Both the position numbers and the translations under genes were made by a program. A stretch of DNA of 64,000 nt from Trichosphaerium sp. ATCC 40318 (taxonomy: Eukaryota > Discosea > Flabellinia > Trichosidae), in NCBI GenBank assembly GCA_038496445.1, contig JALMLS010000310.1, positions 1 through 64,000 on the forward strand, given 5' to 3'. Under the pieces are notes generated by a model. That model was not told the DNA's origin, did no database searches, and saw only the letters and a list, made by a program, of their open reading frames with translations. How positions within the stretch are numbered: the stretch's first letter is position 1; each line of letters begins with the position of its first letter. Positions 34,224 through 47,015 of this stretch are shown here, one piece after another.

Positions 34224-36106
34224 TTATAACTTCAAAACAGTTAGTTGAGAAAATTCACGAGTATTGCCTAAAGGTATCAAAGTCCTAGGCTCAACAGCAC
34301 AAATTTTAAGAGTAGACCCTGATTTAACATACTCGGTTATACTTCCATTTGCTGTTTGTCTGTTTTTGCCACTTCCATAAACACAATGTATGCGTCTACC
34401 GTTTATACAGAGTCCATAGGATACAGTATAATCATGTGGGTTAACAATATGACAGTGTATCAAGTAGAAACCCTCCTGAACAATATTGATTGTCGTTTTA
34501 TCTTTTGAAAGGCAAAATTGATCAGGACGATAAAACATCCTTGAGGATGACCATGTCATAAATCCTTTTGGATTAAAACCTTCTCTCGTTACTAAAGATA
34601 ATAGTGTTGGCCTAATCTTAGCTCGTAAACGATCAGTGGTTCGCTCTAAATTCATCAAAGCAGAATTTCTTTCCTTTCGTAATTTCGATATATAATTTTT
34701 CATTTCGTTTTGAAGAGCGCCATGTGCCTTGATGTTATCGGTTTTTGCTCGTTTGATGGCTTCAATAGACTCCAATCTAGCCATAATACCCTTGGATCGT
34801 ACCATAGCTTTTAGACCAACGACTTCTCGTTCTAAAGCCGAAGACATTTTATCAACGTTTTCTTTGCAATACTTCTGAAGAGATTCGTTCATCTCTTCCC
34901 CATTTGCCTTTATTTCCTTGACCGTACGCGATGTAGACGCCTTAAAAGACGCATAATCTGTAATAAGGTCAGTTTCAAAGGTGCCTTGGGCCTTTAAAAG
35001 TTGATCTTTCAGTGCAACGTTCTCTGACTTTAACGCATCAAGCTGAGCCGATGTCTCTCTTCGTAGTTCATCAAATGAAGCTTCTAAGGCCTCTATACGT
35101 GAATTGGTACATCTCAATTCCTTCAATTTTACTTTCATGGCATCATTATCACGTTGCAAGTCTTCAACGACCATTTCGAGATGTGTCATTCTTGACACTT
35201 TGACAGCCGATAATGACAAAGAAAACGTTTTTTTAGAAATGACAGTGACTTGAAACACCAACGACATATCAGACGCCTAAAAAACTCAGTCAGTACAAAG
35301 AACATGTGAAGTAGTTTTTCGACTTAAAAAAACAAAGGACGAACCATGGGATCCTTAATGATAGCCATGTGTACACTATTATTTTTTTTATCCAAAGACG
35401 CTGCAAATAAATCTTTGAGTTCAGTAGCAGAGGACACCACATGAGCTGTAGCTTGTGCTAGAGCCTCATTATTATATGTATTCGTAAAGTGATTATGTGA
35501 TCTAATAAAAATACATAAGAGAAGGAATGTTGAAGTAAAAGGAATGCTTACTTTGAAACCGTTAAAGTTACATATTTTTTTTCGTTTTGAATACGAATGC
35601 TATACTCTCCCTGAGAGAAGCTATGAGTCTCCTGGGTGATTAATTCGTCTTCTTCAGGGTATAGTGGGTGTTTTGAAGACTTTTGCGCATTGTCTGGAAC
35701 GGCAGAAGGCGTAGAAACGGAGGAACATTTCAGAGAAAACAACTTTCGAAGAGCATCCTGATCCTGTGGCTGTAGAGCTGAAAATCCAATAAGATCTTCT
35801 TCCCTGGTCACTAATGAACCATATTTCTGCAACAACGAGGTTAAAACGGAACGCAAACTTACTAAACGCAATAAAACATACCTTTTGAAACTCCTCTGGT
35901 AGAAAGTACGCGTAGTATTCACCTCCAAACTTCTTGGACCAATGGCGTCGCCCAAGGCGTACTTCACCAAACTGTATTGTTTTATTGCTCCAGCGGCACT
36001 ACCAAGGTTAGTAATGCGGTTTACGCCTTGACAAACTAATTACAATTACCTTTGAACGATTACTCCTGGCATACTCTACAACTAGTTTTGCCTTTTTTGT
36101 GGCCAT
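34224..36106 (-). CDS. zf-PARP-like / coiled-coil / C1q-like fusion protein
   Basis: N-terminal domain (start MATKKAKLVVEYARSNRSK at 36106) continues CRWSNKTIQFGEVRLGRRHW, GGEYYAYFLPEEFQK, KYGSLVTREEDLIGFSALQP with QDQDALRKLF. This is the PARP-type zinc-finger layout, but only the first Cys ligand is visible; the others appear replaced. A linker with QETHSFSQGEYSIRIQNEKK follows. A long coiled coil starts after MSLVFQVTVISKKTFSLSL (about 35267) and runs about 200 residues (MVVEDLQRDNDAMKVKLKEL, SALEREVVGLKAMV). The last 120 residues form a C1q/TNF-like jelly roll: W-x3-MFYRPDQFCLSKDKTTINIV with EGFYLIHCHIV, YGLCINGRRIHC, SITEYVKSGSTLKICAV, FSQLTVLKL. Three introns join in matching phase. Confidence 0.68.
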
Positions 36107-36287
36107 TTGTTGCGGTTAACGAAAAAACCGGCAATTCTAGCATGGCTTAACTCCTTATATTTACAAGTTGCAAACAGCCAGCATTTTGAAAGGACATAAG
36201 GCATATCAGCAGCTTCAAGTGCTTTTTTATTTGAAAACGTATTTACAAAGTGTACAAAACTGTTTTTTTTGAAAAGAAGAACGAAAA

Positions 36288-36904
36288 TCACGAAATGGTG
36301 ATTCCAGGGCAAGATTCTGACTTCGCCAATAACACATGCTCTCCGCCCACTTTTTTAGGTACCAAATCAACATAAGGAACGCGGTTTATACCTTCTGAGT
36401 ATGGTTTCCAATCCTAAACACTTTTAACAATGACACACGCATACGTTGGATAATTGCACGCGCAAGGTGTCAATTAAAGCGTGATAAATTCACGTGGGAT
36501 GATTTAAAAATTAGTTTTGGAATTAGCTTGTAACGTACTTCAGGCGGTGATGGCGGTGGCGATAAGAGATAATTGGTCGCTTTTAGTGGCAAATTTAAAT
36601 GGCGTGGGCTGTAAGTAGCTGGTCCTAGAAAAGTCGCCGTTTCCTTGATAACAAAGCGTTAGGAATACGAGTGTGGCTTTGATGTACGCACCACAACCAA
36701 AAATGCTTTAAAACCGCGAACATGTTGTTTAGCGCGTATTGCTTGTTGCCGCGTAGCGCACTCAACTACAGCCATGTCGAACGCATCAATAAAATCTATT
36801 TGTATAACTTGTACACCATTAATACCTGCCAATTGTCGTTTAAGGACGTCATAATTACGTTGTAAATTATGAACAACGAGTTGACGAGCTTGCGTAGCTG
36901 CCAT
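36288..36904 (-). CDS. RCAN1: Calcipressin (regulator of calcineurin)
   Basis: Start MAATQARQLVVHNLQRNYDV at 36904. RRM-like fold (LVVHNL as RNP2, then IQIDFIDAFDMAVVECATRQ with AIRAKQHVRGFKAF). After an intron of about 70 nt, SPRHLNLPLKATNYLLSPPP with SPPE carries the calcineurin-binding FLISPPxSPP-type motif (here YLLSPPPSPP). Another intron (about 125 nt) leads to DWKPYSEGINRVPYVDLVPK with GEHVLLAKSESCPGITIS. Frame joins at the first intron only if one T is added in the run at 36699-36703. The motif is distinctive. The protein would bind and modulate calcineurin. Confidence 0.75.
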
Positions 36905-37206
36905 AAAAGCAACAAAAATAGTAAAAGTGTTAAGTGACACGACTTGTGGAATTCATTGGTACCATCGAGCCATTAGGCTTATTTCATTGCGCTAGATACT
37001 ATTAGATATCCTGATTCTCTTATGGCTCTGTTGTAGTCCATTTTTCGTTTGCAGAAACTGAACAGAATTGACCTCACAAATTTGATTTTTGTTTTGGTGA
37101 GTTTTAATGCTAAGTCGCCTCTCGTATAGGTCTACGTATGCCTTGCGCAGTCGAAGTTTGCGAAGGTACGATAAAATTTATGCTCTGACCGCGTAACACT
37201 ACGACT

Positions 37207-38442
37207 ATGCCACACAGAGTAACGCTGGGCCATATACAACTTATTTCGCGTAGATTATACCACTCAAACTACGAAGAGCGACCTAACCGCCCTACACGCA
37301 TTCCTTTAAAAAGTAGGGCGGTTTGGAAGGCATTGAAGAATCCAGACGTTGAAAAATGGCGTAAAGTATATTTCGATAATAAAAACACACCTAAGTACCC
37401 TCCTATGTCTCATTGGACATTTTCAATGTCACGTATAAAGGATTATGACTTGGCTGTTTCTGAACTAGAAGAACTCAAGCAACGTCCAGATTTTGTGATG
37501 GATCGTAGGATATTAAACGTACTTATAAGGCTATCTCCAGATGTAAAAACAGGAATGGATTTTCTACATAAATACATCGATAGCGACGATCCTACAATTG
37601 CTCCAGACGTAGTATCAGTTACAAGTGCATTGGAAATATGTTGTAAATTTCGAGATCCTGAGTCCGCTTTGAAACTAAAAGCTCAAATGGAAGAGCGCGG
37701 TATTGAACCTGATTTTTTGACGTATGTTGCACTATTGAAGATGTGTTTGCAAGAGAATCTACCAACAGAGGGACTGGAGTTTGTAGCAGAGTTGAGACAG
37801 AAGGAAATACGGCCTAATACTTTTATATATAGCTCTGCTATTACTTTTGCATTTGCTCTAGAAAAGAATGAATTGGCTATGGCTTTTTTTGAAGAAACAA
37901 AGAGCTCTGTTGGTTGTAGTGTTGCTATCTATACAACTGTTTTAAAACATTCTCCTGATGCAATGTTTGCTTGTAGGATTATGTACATGGCTAAAGCGGT
38001 ACGTGTTTGGTTTTTTTTTCTTTTTTTCACTTTTTTTCCTATTTTTTTCACTTTTTTTCTTCTTTACTGTCGTCTTCTGTGATCAACTTTTTTCAAATAT
38101 CTTTGCAATACCGCGATTAATTATTTTTGTCTATCGCATAATTGTTGATTTTATTCGCAGGACTCCGCCAGACGTAAAATTTTTTTGAACATGAAATTTC
38201 TTCAACAATTTAAAGAAATTGTAATCAAGTTTGGACCTATCGACGACTCTTTATTGCCAAGAATTGTTGATGAAGATGTTGCACCAGATGGCACACCAGG
38301 GGAGCTATCAAGAGGCCAACAAGTAATGCTATGGGATGATTTTGATAAGTTCTTTTTGCATCTACGTGAATCAGGAAAGGTACCCAAAGAAAATTGGAAC
38401 AAAAAACCTATGGAGAACGTAACAAGCAAATTTGACTTTTGA
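37207..38442 (+). CDS. Pentatricopeptide-repeat protein, probably mitochondrial
   Basis: Start MPHRVTLGHIQLISRRLYHS, a basic presequence. PPR helices: HWTFSMSRIKDYDLAVSELE, VVSVTSALEICCKFRDPESA with LKLKAQMEERGIEPDFLTYV, ALLKMCLQENLPTEGLEFVA with ELRQKEIRPNTFIYSSAITF, AFALEKNELAMAFFEETK. The first exon ends MYMAKA at about 38000; an intron of about 160 nt with GTACGT donor and T-rich body is followed by DSARRKIFLNMKFLQQFKEI and a C-terminus ending TSKFDF. Likely an organellar RNA-binding protein. The start diverges from calcipressin by about 300 bp. Confidence 0.82.
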
Positions 38443-38725
38443 GAAATGAAAATCTTTGTAAATTAAGTAGCTAGGTTTAGACAACCTAAGTTGACACCAA
38501 AATAAATCTTTAAAATAGTCTCTGAGTATCAGGTGCAGCTGGAGTTATTCCAGTTTATCTGTTTTAGCAAGCTGTCAATAGTGAGCGTAGTTGCAGGTAT
38601 TGTATGAGTTTGGCAAGCTTATTGAGTTGCACGCACTTGACAGGCAAAAACTTGAATACATTTTCTGGTCTTAACGAGCGTTAAAAATCTAACCAATAGC
38701 AAAATACGCGATACAAACCTTTAGT

Positions 38726-40836
38726 ATGCTATTTAGACGTGGTTTGCAACAAAAGTCGTTGATAATTGCCCGAACGCCGAAACTCGCTCAAAACGTTCAA
38801 AGATATCAATGTACTAAACGTACGCGTGTAGTTATCTTCAAATGTAACTATTTGGTAGAGGAGCCTAAGAAGAAACCATCGTTGGTTGTGTTAGGCAGTG
38901 GGTACGCACCATTTATCTAAACTCAATGAGACTTATTTGTTTACACGTGCGTAGTTGGGCGGCTTACCGCTTAGTTAACGATATAGATAACAAAGCATAC
39001 GATATAAAGGCTAGTCTACAAAACTAATTACCGTTAACCCATTTTCAGGTTGTTTCACCTCGAAACCATTTTTTATTCACTCCGTTACTCGCATCTACAA
39101 CAGTGGGCACACTAGATTTTAGATCAATAATTGAGCCGATCCGCGTCAAAAAGGTTCGCTTCTATGCATAGCTTGGTTATTAATATAGTGTCAAAGAAAC
39201 AATGGCGCTATTACCAAGGGTACCTGGATGGAATTGACAGAGAAAACAAGAGAATAATATGTAAAGGTATGAAGCCTCCTTGATTACTTCTCTTACAACT
39301 TGCGACAGGATTTTATGACAGCGCCCCTTTCTCAGTTAGTTATGATTACTGTGTTGTTGCTATTGGAGCTGCTAATAATACCTACAACATACCAGGCGTT
39401 AGGGAAAACACTTTCTTTTTGAAGGTACAAATTACTTTTTATAGTTCTTTTGTAAATGGGTTCCCTCTTATGTCAATCTCAGGAGCTAGATCATGCTAGA
39501 GCCATACGTCGCCATATAATAAAATGTTTTGAGCTCGCTTCTATACCGGGTAAACTTCCCTGCAATACAAAAAAGAAAGACTTTCTAATATGAGATTCAG
39601 GGCTTAGCGAAGAAAGAAGAAAATCTCTGCTACATTTTGTTGTAGTAGGTGGTGGACCGACAGGTGTAGAGGTACTTTAGATGGCGTTCAATGCTGCGTA
39701 CTAAAAGCTTTGCGTGTAGTTTAGTGGAGAACTGTCAGACTTTCTTTCTGAAGATATTTTTTACTATTTCCCTGACGTAAAACGTGAAGAGGTAGCCGGA
39801 ACAAACAATAAAAGTTCGACTTCATGATAATAATTTTAGGTCAAAATGACGCTTCTTGAAGGCAGTGAACGGATCTTATCACTTTTCACTTCGGAGTGCG
39901 TAATTTTCTTCGTGATAGTCAAGTAACTCACGTCTAGCCTCGTTAATCACGCAATGAAGAAACTCAGGAAAAATGGTGTCAATCTTATGCTCGAGACTTT
40001 TGTGACGAAAGTGGAGAAAAACAAAGTAAGTGTTCTTCATTTACGGTGCTGTAACATCATTGTATAGGTACATCTCGGGGATGGCACGGAAATAAACTGC
40101 GGTAAGTATGAATCTAAAAATAAAAATAAACTCGACTAACACGTGACCCACCCACAGGCACTATTATATGGAGGTACTACCGCTACAAAATGGGTGTCTT
40201 TTGCATAAATAATGCCTCAATACTGTTGATCTGACGTATTGTAGTACAGGTATTGGCGCTCATCCCGTGGTAAACACGCTCGGTTTTGAGCTTAATAATC
40301 ACGGTCAAATCAGAACAGATGACCACCTTCGTGTTCTAGGGACAAAGGTACTATAAAGTTGTCAGAAAAATACTTAATTCAATACAGGATTTTTTCGCTC
40401 TTGGTGACTGTGCTGACATAGATGGTAATCCGTTACCATCAACAGCGCAAGTGGCAGAGCAACAAGGGAAGTACCTAGCCAACGAACTTACGAAAAAAGC
40501 AAGAGGAGAAGTAGTTGATGCTTTCAAGGTACGCTCGTGATTGTCGATGTACTTTGCTTTAGTTCACACAAGTATTGTAGTTTAACTTCTTGGGTATGAT
40601 GGCATTCATCGGGCACTACGATGCTGTAGCAGACTTTAAAAAAGGACCTATACTAAGCGGGTTTGGTGCTTGGTTCTTGTGGCGTTCAGCGTATCTTACA
40701 AGACTTGGTAGTTTAAGAAATAAAATGCAAGTCCCAGTTAACTGGTTCAGGCACGTTAATGTCTCTAACCTCTCTATGACTAACTCCTGTAATCTCCAGA
40801 ACTCTCCTTTGGGGCCGAGACGTGAACTACTTCTAA
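38726..40836 (+). CDS. NDH2: Type II (alternative) NADH dehydrogenase, mitochondrial
   Basis: Rotenone-insensitive single-subunit NADH:quinone oxidoreductase. Presequence [23 protein letters not shown]-binding [40 protein letters not shown] with [53 protein letters not shown]-binding [42 protein letters not shown]-like [69 protein letters not shown] with [14 protein letters not shown] and the tail [39 protein letters not shown]. About 12 introns. The last intron appears GC-AG (GCACGT donor near 40750). Confidence 0.88.
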
Positions 40837-41277
40837 ACTGCAAAGATACCGAGAAGCATCGTGACGTGGAACTCGATTTTTTTAATTCACTTTGGAGCAC
40901 GGGAATCCACGATGGCTGAGATGACTGACAAAGATCCTAGAATTATTGTGCATTCACTCAAACGTATAATGAAGTTCATTTAAGCAAAATAGCTTTACCT
41001 TCCCCAAAATACAGGCTAATTTCCGCGTGTGCGGATGTGAAAATTTCTATTTTGGTATAGCACATGTAAAACTGAACCTATCGTTTCCTTATGGTGTATT
41101 GACGCGTTTGAGCGTTGCTTGTTAATATAGGCATTCTACCCGTTTACAAACCAGGTTCCCACTCTAGAAATAGTAAGTGTATAGCTATTAACGCAATGGT
41201 GATCGCTTGCAAGAACGTACTAGACCTTTTTGATTGGCAAATTACCATTTTTTTGTAAACTTGCATTTAATTGGCAC

Positions 41278-42954
41278 ATGTCGAAACGTACTACTTGTAA
41301 GTCGGTGTTATCTAATTGTACTCACTAGTAAACTTCTGTATTGTTGGTTGTGGGCGTATTGGCCAAGTTCACGCTCTTAATGCTAGCAACTCGCTTCGTA
41401 CTTCTGTCGTAGCCATTGTAGACGCTTTTGAGGCTACGAGAAACGTATGATGGTGTTTATTAAGGCTTTTAACGCTGCTACAGGAATGGGCTACAAAATT
41501 AGGTGCAAAACCTTTCGCTTCGCTTCAAGAAGCGCTTGACAGCGATATAAAGATTGATGCTGTAGTTGTTACAACACCAACAGCAACTCATCGCGACAAC
41601 GTTATTGGTGCGTGAATTAGCGTCAATTACGCTTGTATTCATTAATTCTAGTGGCGCTAAAGCAGAAGAAACCAGTGTTTTGCGAAAAACCTATTTCTTT
41701 AAATTTAAAAGAGGTAGACGAGTGCTACGCACTGGCGAAGCAAATGAACACTCCGTTGCTATGTGGTATGTAAAAAAATTGTAGTTTGTTGTGTTCACCG
41801 TTTGTAGGCTATCAAAGACGCCACGATCCTTCGTTTAGCGAGCTAAAGAGAAGATTAGTAGAAGGCGTCATTGGGCCTGCTCATATTATCAAAACAACGT
41901 CAAGAGACAACCCTATTCCTTCTATCGCATATCTCAAAACAAGTCGTACGTGACACGCTCATTGAACATTGTTTTGTAGTTTTCTTCCGTTCAAATGTCA
42001 TCATCAAACGAACTCCTAATCCAACTCCTAGAGGGTCTGTTCCATGATTGCGCGACGTATGATACTATTACAACGTCATCATTAATAGATTGTAGGCATG
42101 ATTTGGATGTTTGTCGTTGGTTGGCTGAAGAGGACCCAACAGAAGTATATGTCGCTGGCACAGCGAATTACAAAGATATTGGAGGTATTTTGGAGTCAGA
42201 TACTGATTTTCTCCAAGTTTTCTTACTGGTTCTTTACAGCAATTCCAGACGTTGACACTGCGATCATAGTACTTCGTTTCGCTTCTTCTAAAATAGCTAC
42301 TATTGATTTGAGTAGAAAGGCAGAATATGGTTATGGTAACCACTTGTGGCGCTATTTTTTTACGTCAATGTTATTTTTTGAACGGTTTTGTCGTAATCCT
42401 AACTTCTCATAAACTAGATCAAAGAATTGAAGTACACGGGGAAAAGGGCATGCTTAAAGCTGAAAACCCTTTCAAGACGTCTGTTGTATCTTGTACTAAG
42501 GATGGACATAACCAGGACGTTGTATGTGAATCATTGATAGTTTTGTTTTAAGACTCTTACTTTTTGTGTAGAGTTCTTTTAGTTTTCAACAACGATACAT
42601 ACAAACATATGCTATCGAATTGAATCATTTTATGGACGTTGTAGAAGGAAAAGCTGAGCCAATGATATCACATGATGACGCAAGAAAGGTACTAACCTGA
42701 CCGAAGAAAATCTTTGTTCTACCTTTTTCTTCGATCGTTATCTAAAAATAACGATCAAAAAATAACCTGACGTCAGGCATTCATTGGTTTTTATTTATAA
42801 AATTATTCAAACTACGTCAGTTTTTTGTGTTTTAAGCTGAAAGGAACGCACATGTGATATTTATATATTTATATTTATTTAGGTATGTATTCTGGCAAAC
42901 GCCTGTGATGAGTCTTTAAAGACTAGCCTACCTGTGAAAGTTGTATACAATTAA
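41278..42954 (+). CDS. Gfo/Idh/MocA oxidoreductase, inositol 2-dehydrogenase-like
   Basis: NAD(P)-dependent dehydrogenase. Start MSKRTTL joined by a short intron to NFCIVGCGRIGQVHALNASN (GxGxxG). Then VVAIVDAF, WATKLGAKPFASLQEALDSD, IDAVVVTTPTATHRDNVI, KPVFCEKPISLNLKEVDECY (catalytic EKP), GYQRRHDPSFSELKRRLVEG, GPAHIIKTTSRDNPIPSIAY, FHDCATHDLDVCRWLAEEDP (the D-x3-HDLD motif of inositol dehydrogenases), VYVAGTANYKDIGAIPDVDT, IDLSRKAEYGY, RIEVHGEKGMLKAENP, YAIELNHFMDVVEGK and LPVKVVYN. Ten or so short introns. Substrate not certain; the motif series suggests inositol or a related polyol. Confidence 0.82.
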
Positions 42955-43355
42955 TTCAATAAAAACTTTGTGTACCGACTGAAAAATTTTTTTTACCGAA
43001 AAAACCGGTTCATTCGCCGATAGCGAAATAAGTTTTGCAGTTTTTATCATAAACTATTCTCATGAACCCATTTGCCGTAATCTCGGTATGAGTCTGAACC
43101 TTTTTAGGCTGTGATTTCCATTCTCAGAACGTATTTCTGTGTTCTTCTTGCGTTACACAAGTTTTCGCGTGAACTCCTGAAATTGTGCTAAATCGTGTTT
43201 CCAACGAATTTTACGCGTATATGGAACGTGTGATTTGGTCTTCGGTTTTGCGGAGACTCGAATTTCCACAATTTTTCAATTCATTTCACTGAAGAGTGAC
43301 AGAATGCGTTAGGTGAATCTTGCGTTGATAAAAGTGAAATCTCCAAACACCCCGA
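42955..43355. other. Intergenic, no feature seen
   Basis: About 400 bp between the oxidoreductase and a basic-protein ORF. AT-rich with TTTTT runs. No exon, tRNA or repeat recognised. Confidence 0.4.
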
Positions 43356-44375
43356 GTGGAACGCAACATTTCCCGAACATCAAAACAAATGACAGGTGGA
43401 CACCACAGCAACGTTTCCAACATGGCACAACACGTTAAACAGTCCAAGCCCTCCGCTAATATTAGAGTGTACCACGACTCTTTAAACAACCTCATGATAA
43501 AACATATACCTCTATTACTATCTGCAAACGATTGGAAAGTTGGTTTTGACTGCATTAAACATACAGGACTCAGAACCATACAGACGATGTTTTCAAATGG
43601 CACCAGTAGCGAGAAACAACAACAAGCAATAGTTTTATCGCGTCTTTGGAATCAATTAGTCACACCAAAAGAAGATTCTTGCTTAAATCTACAAAACCAG
43701 TCGTCCAAGGCTCCAACGAAACCTAAACCGCTCACATTCGCAAATGCAGTCTTTGAATATCTCATGCTTCAAAAACGCCACAACTTGGCTCTCTTCCTGA
43801 TGAAACTTTTATCACGCATAGAATCTCATGTTTGGGGTTCAAAGAGAGGCCTTTTATACATTGTATACAAGTTCCAAGAACTCCTATCCGAGTGGTGTTC
43901 GTTTAGAGGCTGCAAAACGGAATCAATGCAAAATGCAGTCCTAACGATACTACGATTCGCAAGCGAACATCAGATTCAAGCGATCTTTACACGCGCATTA
44001 CGAATGTGCCTCCCTGCCAGCAACCCAAAGAGAAAGCTACTCTTACGATGCATGGAGCGTGGTATGTCAATGAGAAGACGAGGTATTACAACTCACGGCA
44101 CAAAATCATCCTCTCCATCCAGGAAACGCAAATCTCCATCCCAAATGCGCAGACGCTCTTCAAAACAAAGAAAAATAGCACCATGCCCAGTTGTGATGAT
44201 ACACGATGACGACAGCTCAGATAGCCCATTCAAACCAATCAAACAAGTGCAACTATCCTTCGCGCCTACTTCCAACACTGAGACACACACTACCGTCCTT
44301 GGTATGCCTGCTCTAGCACAATCAAACTCCTTTAGAACACTACCTGTACCGGAGCTTGTAATGGCTGATATCTAA
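43356..44375 (+). CDS. Intronless protein with basic C-terminal tract, unknown function
   Basis: A 339-residue single-exon ORF starting MERNISRTSKQMTGGHHS. A helical middle (LTFANAVFEYLMLQKRHNLA, LFLMKLLSRIESHVWGSKRG) is followed by a nuclear-localisation-like KSSSPSRKRKSPSQMRRRSS and an acidic patch IHDDDSSDSPFKPIKQ. Composition and codon choice look slightly less AT-rich than neighbours. No family recognised. Ser-Pro and Arg-Ser clusters resemble nuclear or RNA-processing proteins. Confidence 0.6.
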   Translation: MERNISRTSKQMTGGHHSNVSNMAQHVKQSKPSANIRVYHDSLNNLMIKHIPLLLSANDWKVGFDCIKHTGLRTIQTMFSNGTSSEKQQQAIVLSRLWNQLVTPKEDSCLNLQNQSSKAPTKPKPLTFANAVFEYLMLQKRHNLALFLMKLLSRIESHVWGSKRGLLYIVYKFQELLSEWCSFRGCKTESMQNAVLTILRFASEHQIQAIFTRALRMCLPASNPKRKLLLRCMERGMSMRRRGITTHGTKSSSPSRKRKSPSQMRRRSSKQRKIAPCPVVMIHDDDSSDSPFKPIKQVQLSFAPTSNTETHTTVLGMPALAQSNSFRTLPVPELVMADI

Positions 44376-44661
44376 AGCTGTTTGTTTTGTTGCGCGATTT
44401 TGTGGGCTGCGCACTACTGATGTACATACTGTATTCTAAAAAATAAATGTAAACTACCAACCCTAAACCGCCTCGTTCTTCGTTTTGTAGAATTGATCTT
44501 TTTTTTTGCGACGTCCGTCCAACAAAGCAACTGCGTGGTTAGCACGATTCCAGTCGTTCGATGATGCGTTCTTTATTATGACGCAATGTTAGTGGCAAGG
44601 ATTCAGTCACAGCTGTTTCAAGATACATTCAACGAGTTGAATAAAACGGCGCAATGTAACG

Positions 44662-47015
44662 ATGGAAGTTAAAAGCATTTACAAACAAATTACTAAACGG
44701 CAAATAAATGGTTTTAATTATAACGGCTTTCCACGCTCTCCTGTTGCGTTCGTGACCTCTCTGGCATCCAACGTTTCACTTGTATCACATCTTCAGCAAT
44801 TCGAGTCTTTACAGTCCCATAGTGGGTGCGTTAACACAGGTGAGCATATTAAACAGCTTAGTACGTTATTTTCTAAACGATTGAAGTTAATTGGTCCGCT
44901 GATGGTAATAAACTCGTCTCTGGGTCAGATGACACTTGTGTTTGCGTATGGGAACCTTTTCAAGGCACAAAAACGCAATCTCTACTTTCTTCTGACACTT
45001 TCTCAAAAAGAGAATCATCTCGCTTTGAAATTCTACTCAGGACACCGTGCCAATATATTTTCTACAAAGTTTCTACCTTTCCAAAATGATAACTTAGTAA
45101 TTTCTTGCGCTGGAGTACGTATCACGTGATTGAAAGAAATACAGAAGTTGCCTGGCTAAAAACTTTATGCATTTGCATCCAATTTGACATTTTGTTGAAA
45201 ACAAGTTGTCTTAATCTACTTAGGATTGCCAAGTGCGTGCTTTTTACTTGCACCAACAAGAAGAAGGAATGGTAACTCCTTATTTTGTATCCAAGCATCA
45301 CAAGTACGATCACAATTTGTTGTGCTTCTTCTTCACCTGTTTTTTTTACAGCATGTAAAGTTTTCAAAATCTTCTCGTTGTTGCTAGTGATTATCTTATA
45401 TCTGTTCTAGTGAACGTGTCAAAAAACTAGCATTCTTTAATGATTCTTCATTCACGTTCTTGAGTGCTTCAGAAGACTGTACAAGCCTCCTATTTGATCT
45501 ACGTACTACTAATGTATGTTATTGTTTTCTATTGTCTTACTAATTTGGTCCTTCTAGAGGAGTCCATTGAAGGTTATTGATTTGGCTCAAGGAAACAGAA
45601 CTGACGCAGTAGAACTAACTTCTGTTGCGATAAGTGGGAATTACATAGCAGTTGGAGGACGTAAGCGTTTTTCTGATTATTATGAAGATTAGTTTACTCC
45701 TATCCTCCAGGCGACCCATTTGTACGTGTTTACGATAAACGTATATGCCGTAGCGAAACAGGAGATAGGTATTTACTTTGAGAACGAGAGAATCTTTCGC
45801 GAACTAGTTTTATTCACAAACCACATTGTCTGACGCTCACTTTACATTAGACCTGCAGGAAAAGATGACTTTGTGAAGCGGTTTGCGCCAGAGCATATAG
45901 TAAAAGCTCAAATTGGATCAAGCTACATGCGTCGGGGTTGTATAACAAGCGTGGCGTTTTTTAGAAATGAGATTTTGTCCACACATGCAAGTGCGTAATG
46001 TCATTAGCTAAAAAAATTTCTTGAGCGCTTGTTTTTTTTCTCACATGCTATAACCTTAGATGACGATATTTTTCTTTATGACATTAATGAAACGAAATCT
46101 TGGGATGGTAATGAAGATATACACACACAAGACGATGATGTGGATAACCCAGAAATGTTTTTGTCACCTCAGGTTTACTTTTATTACACATCTTGTGAAA
46201 AGTATTCACGTAATTAGTGTTAACAATGTCTTCGTGTAGGACAGTTCCCAATATTATAAACATACATACCAAGGTCATTGTAATATACGTACAGTTAAAG
46301 AAATCAACTTCTTTGGACCCATGGGTGAATACGTTATTTCAGGTAACCAGTTTCGGGTCCTTCTTGGAAGAAATTTTTTTTTGGTTTTCAAACCCAGACT
46401 TCATATTAATCACCTTTGTGTTTTTTAGGTAGTGATTGTGGTAACATATTCATATGGGATAAAACTACGCGCCGTTTAGTTAATGTAATGCATGGAGATG
46501 AAGGTACGTTAAAAAACACAATTGTAACGTGGTGTGACACAAAACTGCAAATTTCATTTTTTTTTCGCAAAATGAAAACTGTTTTTTTGTTTATTAGCTA
46601 ATAATTTTTATTTTTAGATGTCGTTAACTGTGTTCAAGTAAGGCCGTTAAATGAGCTTCTGCGCCTTGTCTAACACGGTTTTTTTTGTAAAAAGGGTCAC
46701 CCATATCATTGTTTGTTAGCAACTAGTGGTATTGAAGATGATGTGAAGTTATGGTCACCTAATTTTGATGTACCAAAACGAAATGATGAAGAAATGGCGA
46801 AATACTCCAAGGAGAATAGAGAAAGATATAAGACATCATCATCTGAACGTAGTGTTCATATACCTGCTTCAATTCTACAAGCTCTTATGAGGGGAGACAT
46901 TGCATTGGGTGCGTTTTTTGTTAATTTCTTTTTTATTGCATCGATGATTGTTGTTTTTTTGCTAAACTCGCGTTCAGACGAGGAGGATGGTCCTTCAGCA
47001 TGTAATCCTCAATAA
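44662..47015 (+). CDS. WD40 protein, DCAF6/DCAF8-like CUL4 substrate receptor
   Basis: Start MEVKSIYKQITKRQINGF. First repeat LQSHSGCVNTVNWSADGNKL with VSGSDDTCVCVWEP is the GCVN-SGSDD signature of DCAF8/DCAF6. Then YSGHRANIFSTKFLPFQNDN, CQVRAFYLHQQEEGMVTPYF, RVKKLAFFNDSSFTFLSASE with LLFDLRTTN, FVRVYDKRICRSETGD, IVKAQIGSSYMRRGCITSVA, DDIFLYDINET, YQGHCNIRTVKEINFFGPMG with EYVISGSDCGNIFIWDK and TSGIEDDVKLWSPNFDVP, the typical closing repeat. Exons are separated by introns of 45-100 nt. The transition before YSGHRAN is unresolved (indel or intron). Expected DDB1 partner. Confidence 0.8.

Noticed and set aside
34224-35267. Animal contamination because of the C1q-like domain.
   Set aside because: The exon shares the short introns and base composition of its neighbours, and C1q-like folds occur in protists and bacteria.
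38000-38160. A separate ORF in the T-rich stretch between the PPR exons.
   Set aside because: It is a normal intron with GTACGT donor and CAG acceptor joining phase-matched exons.
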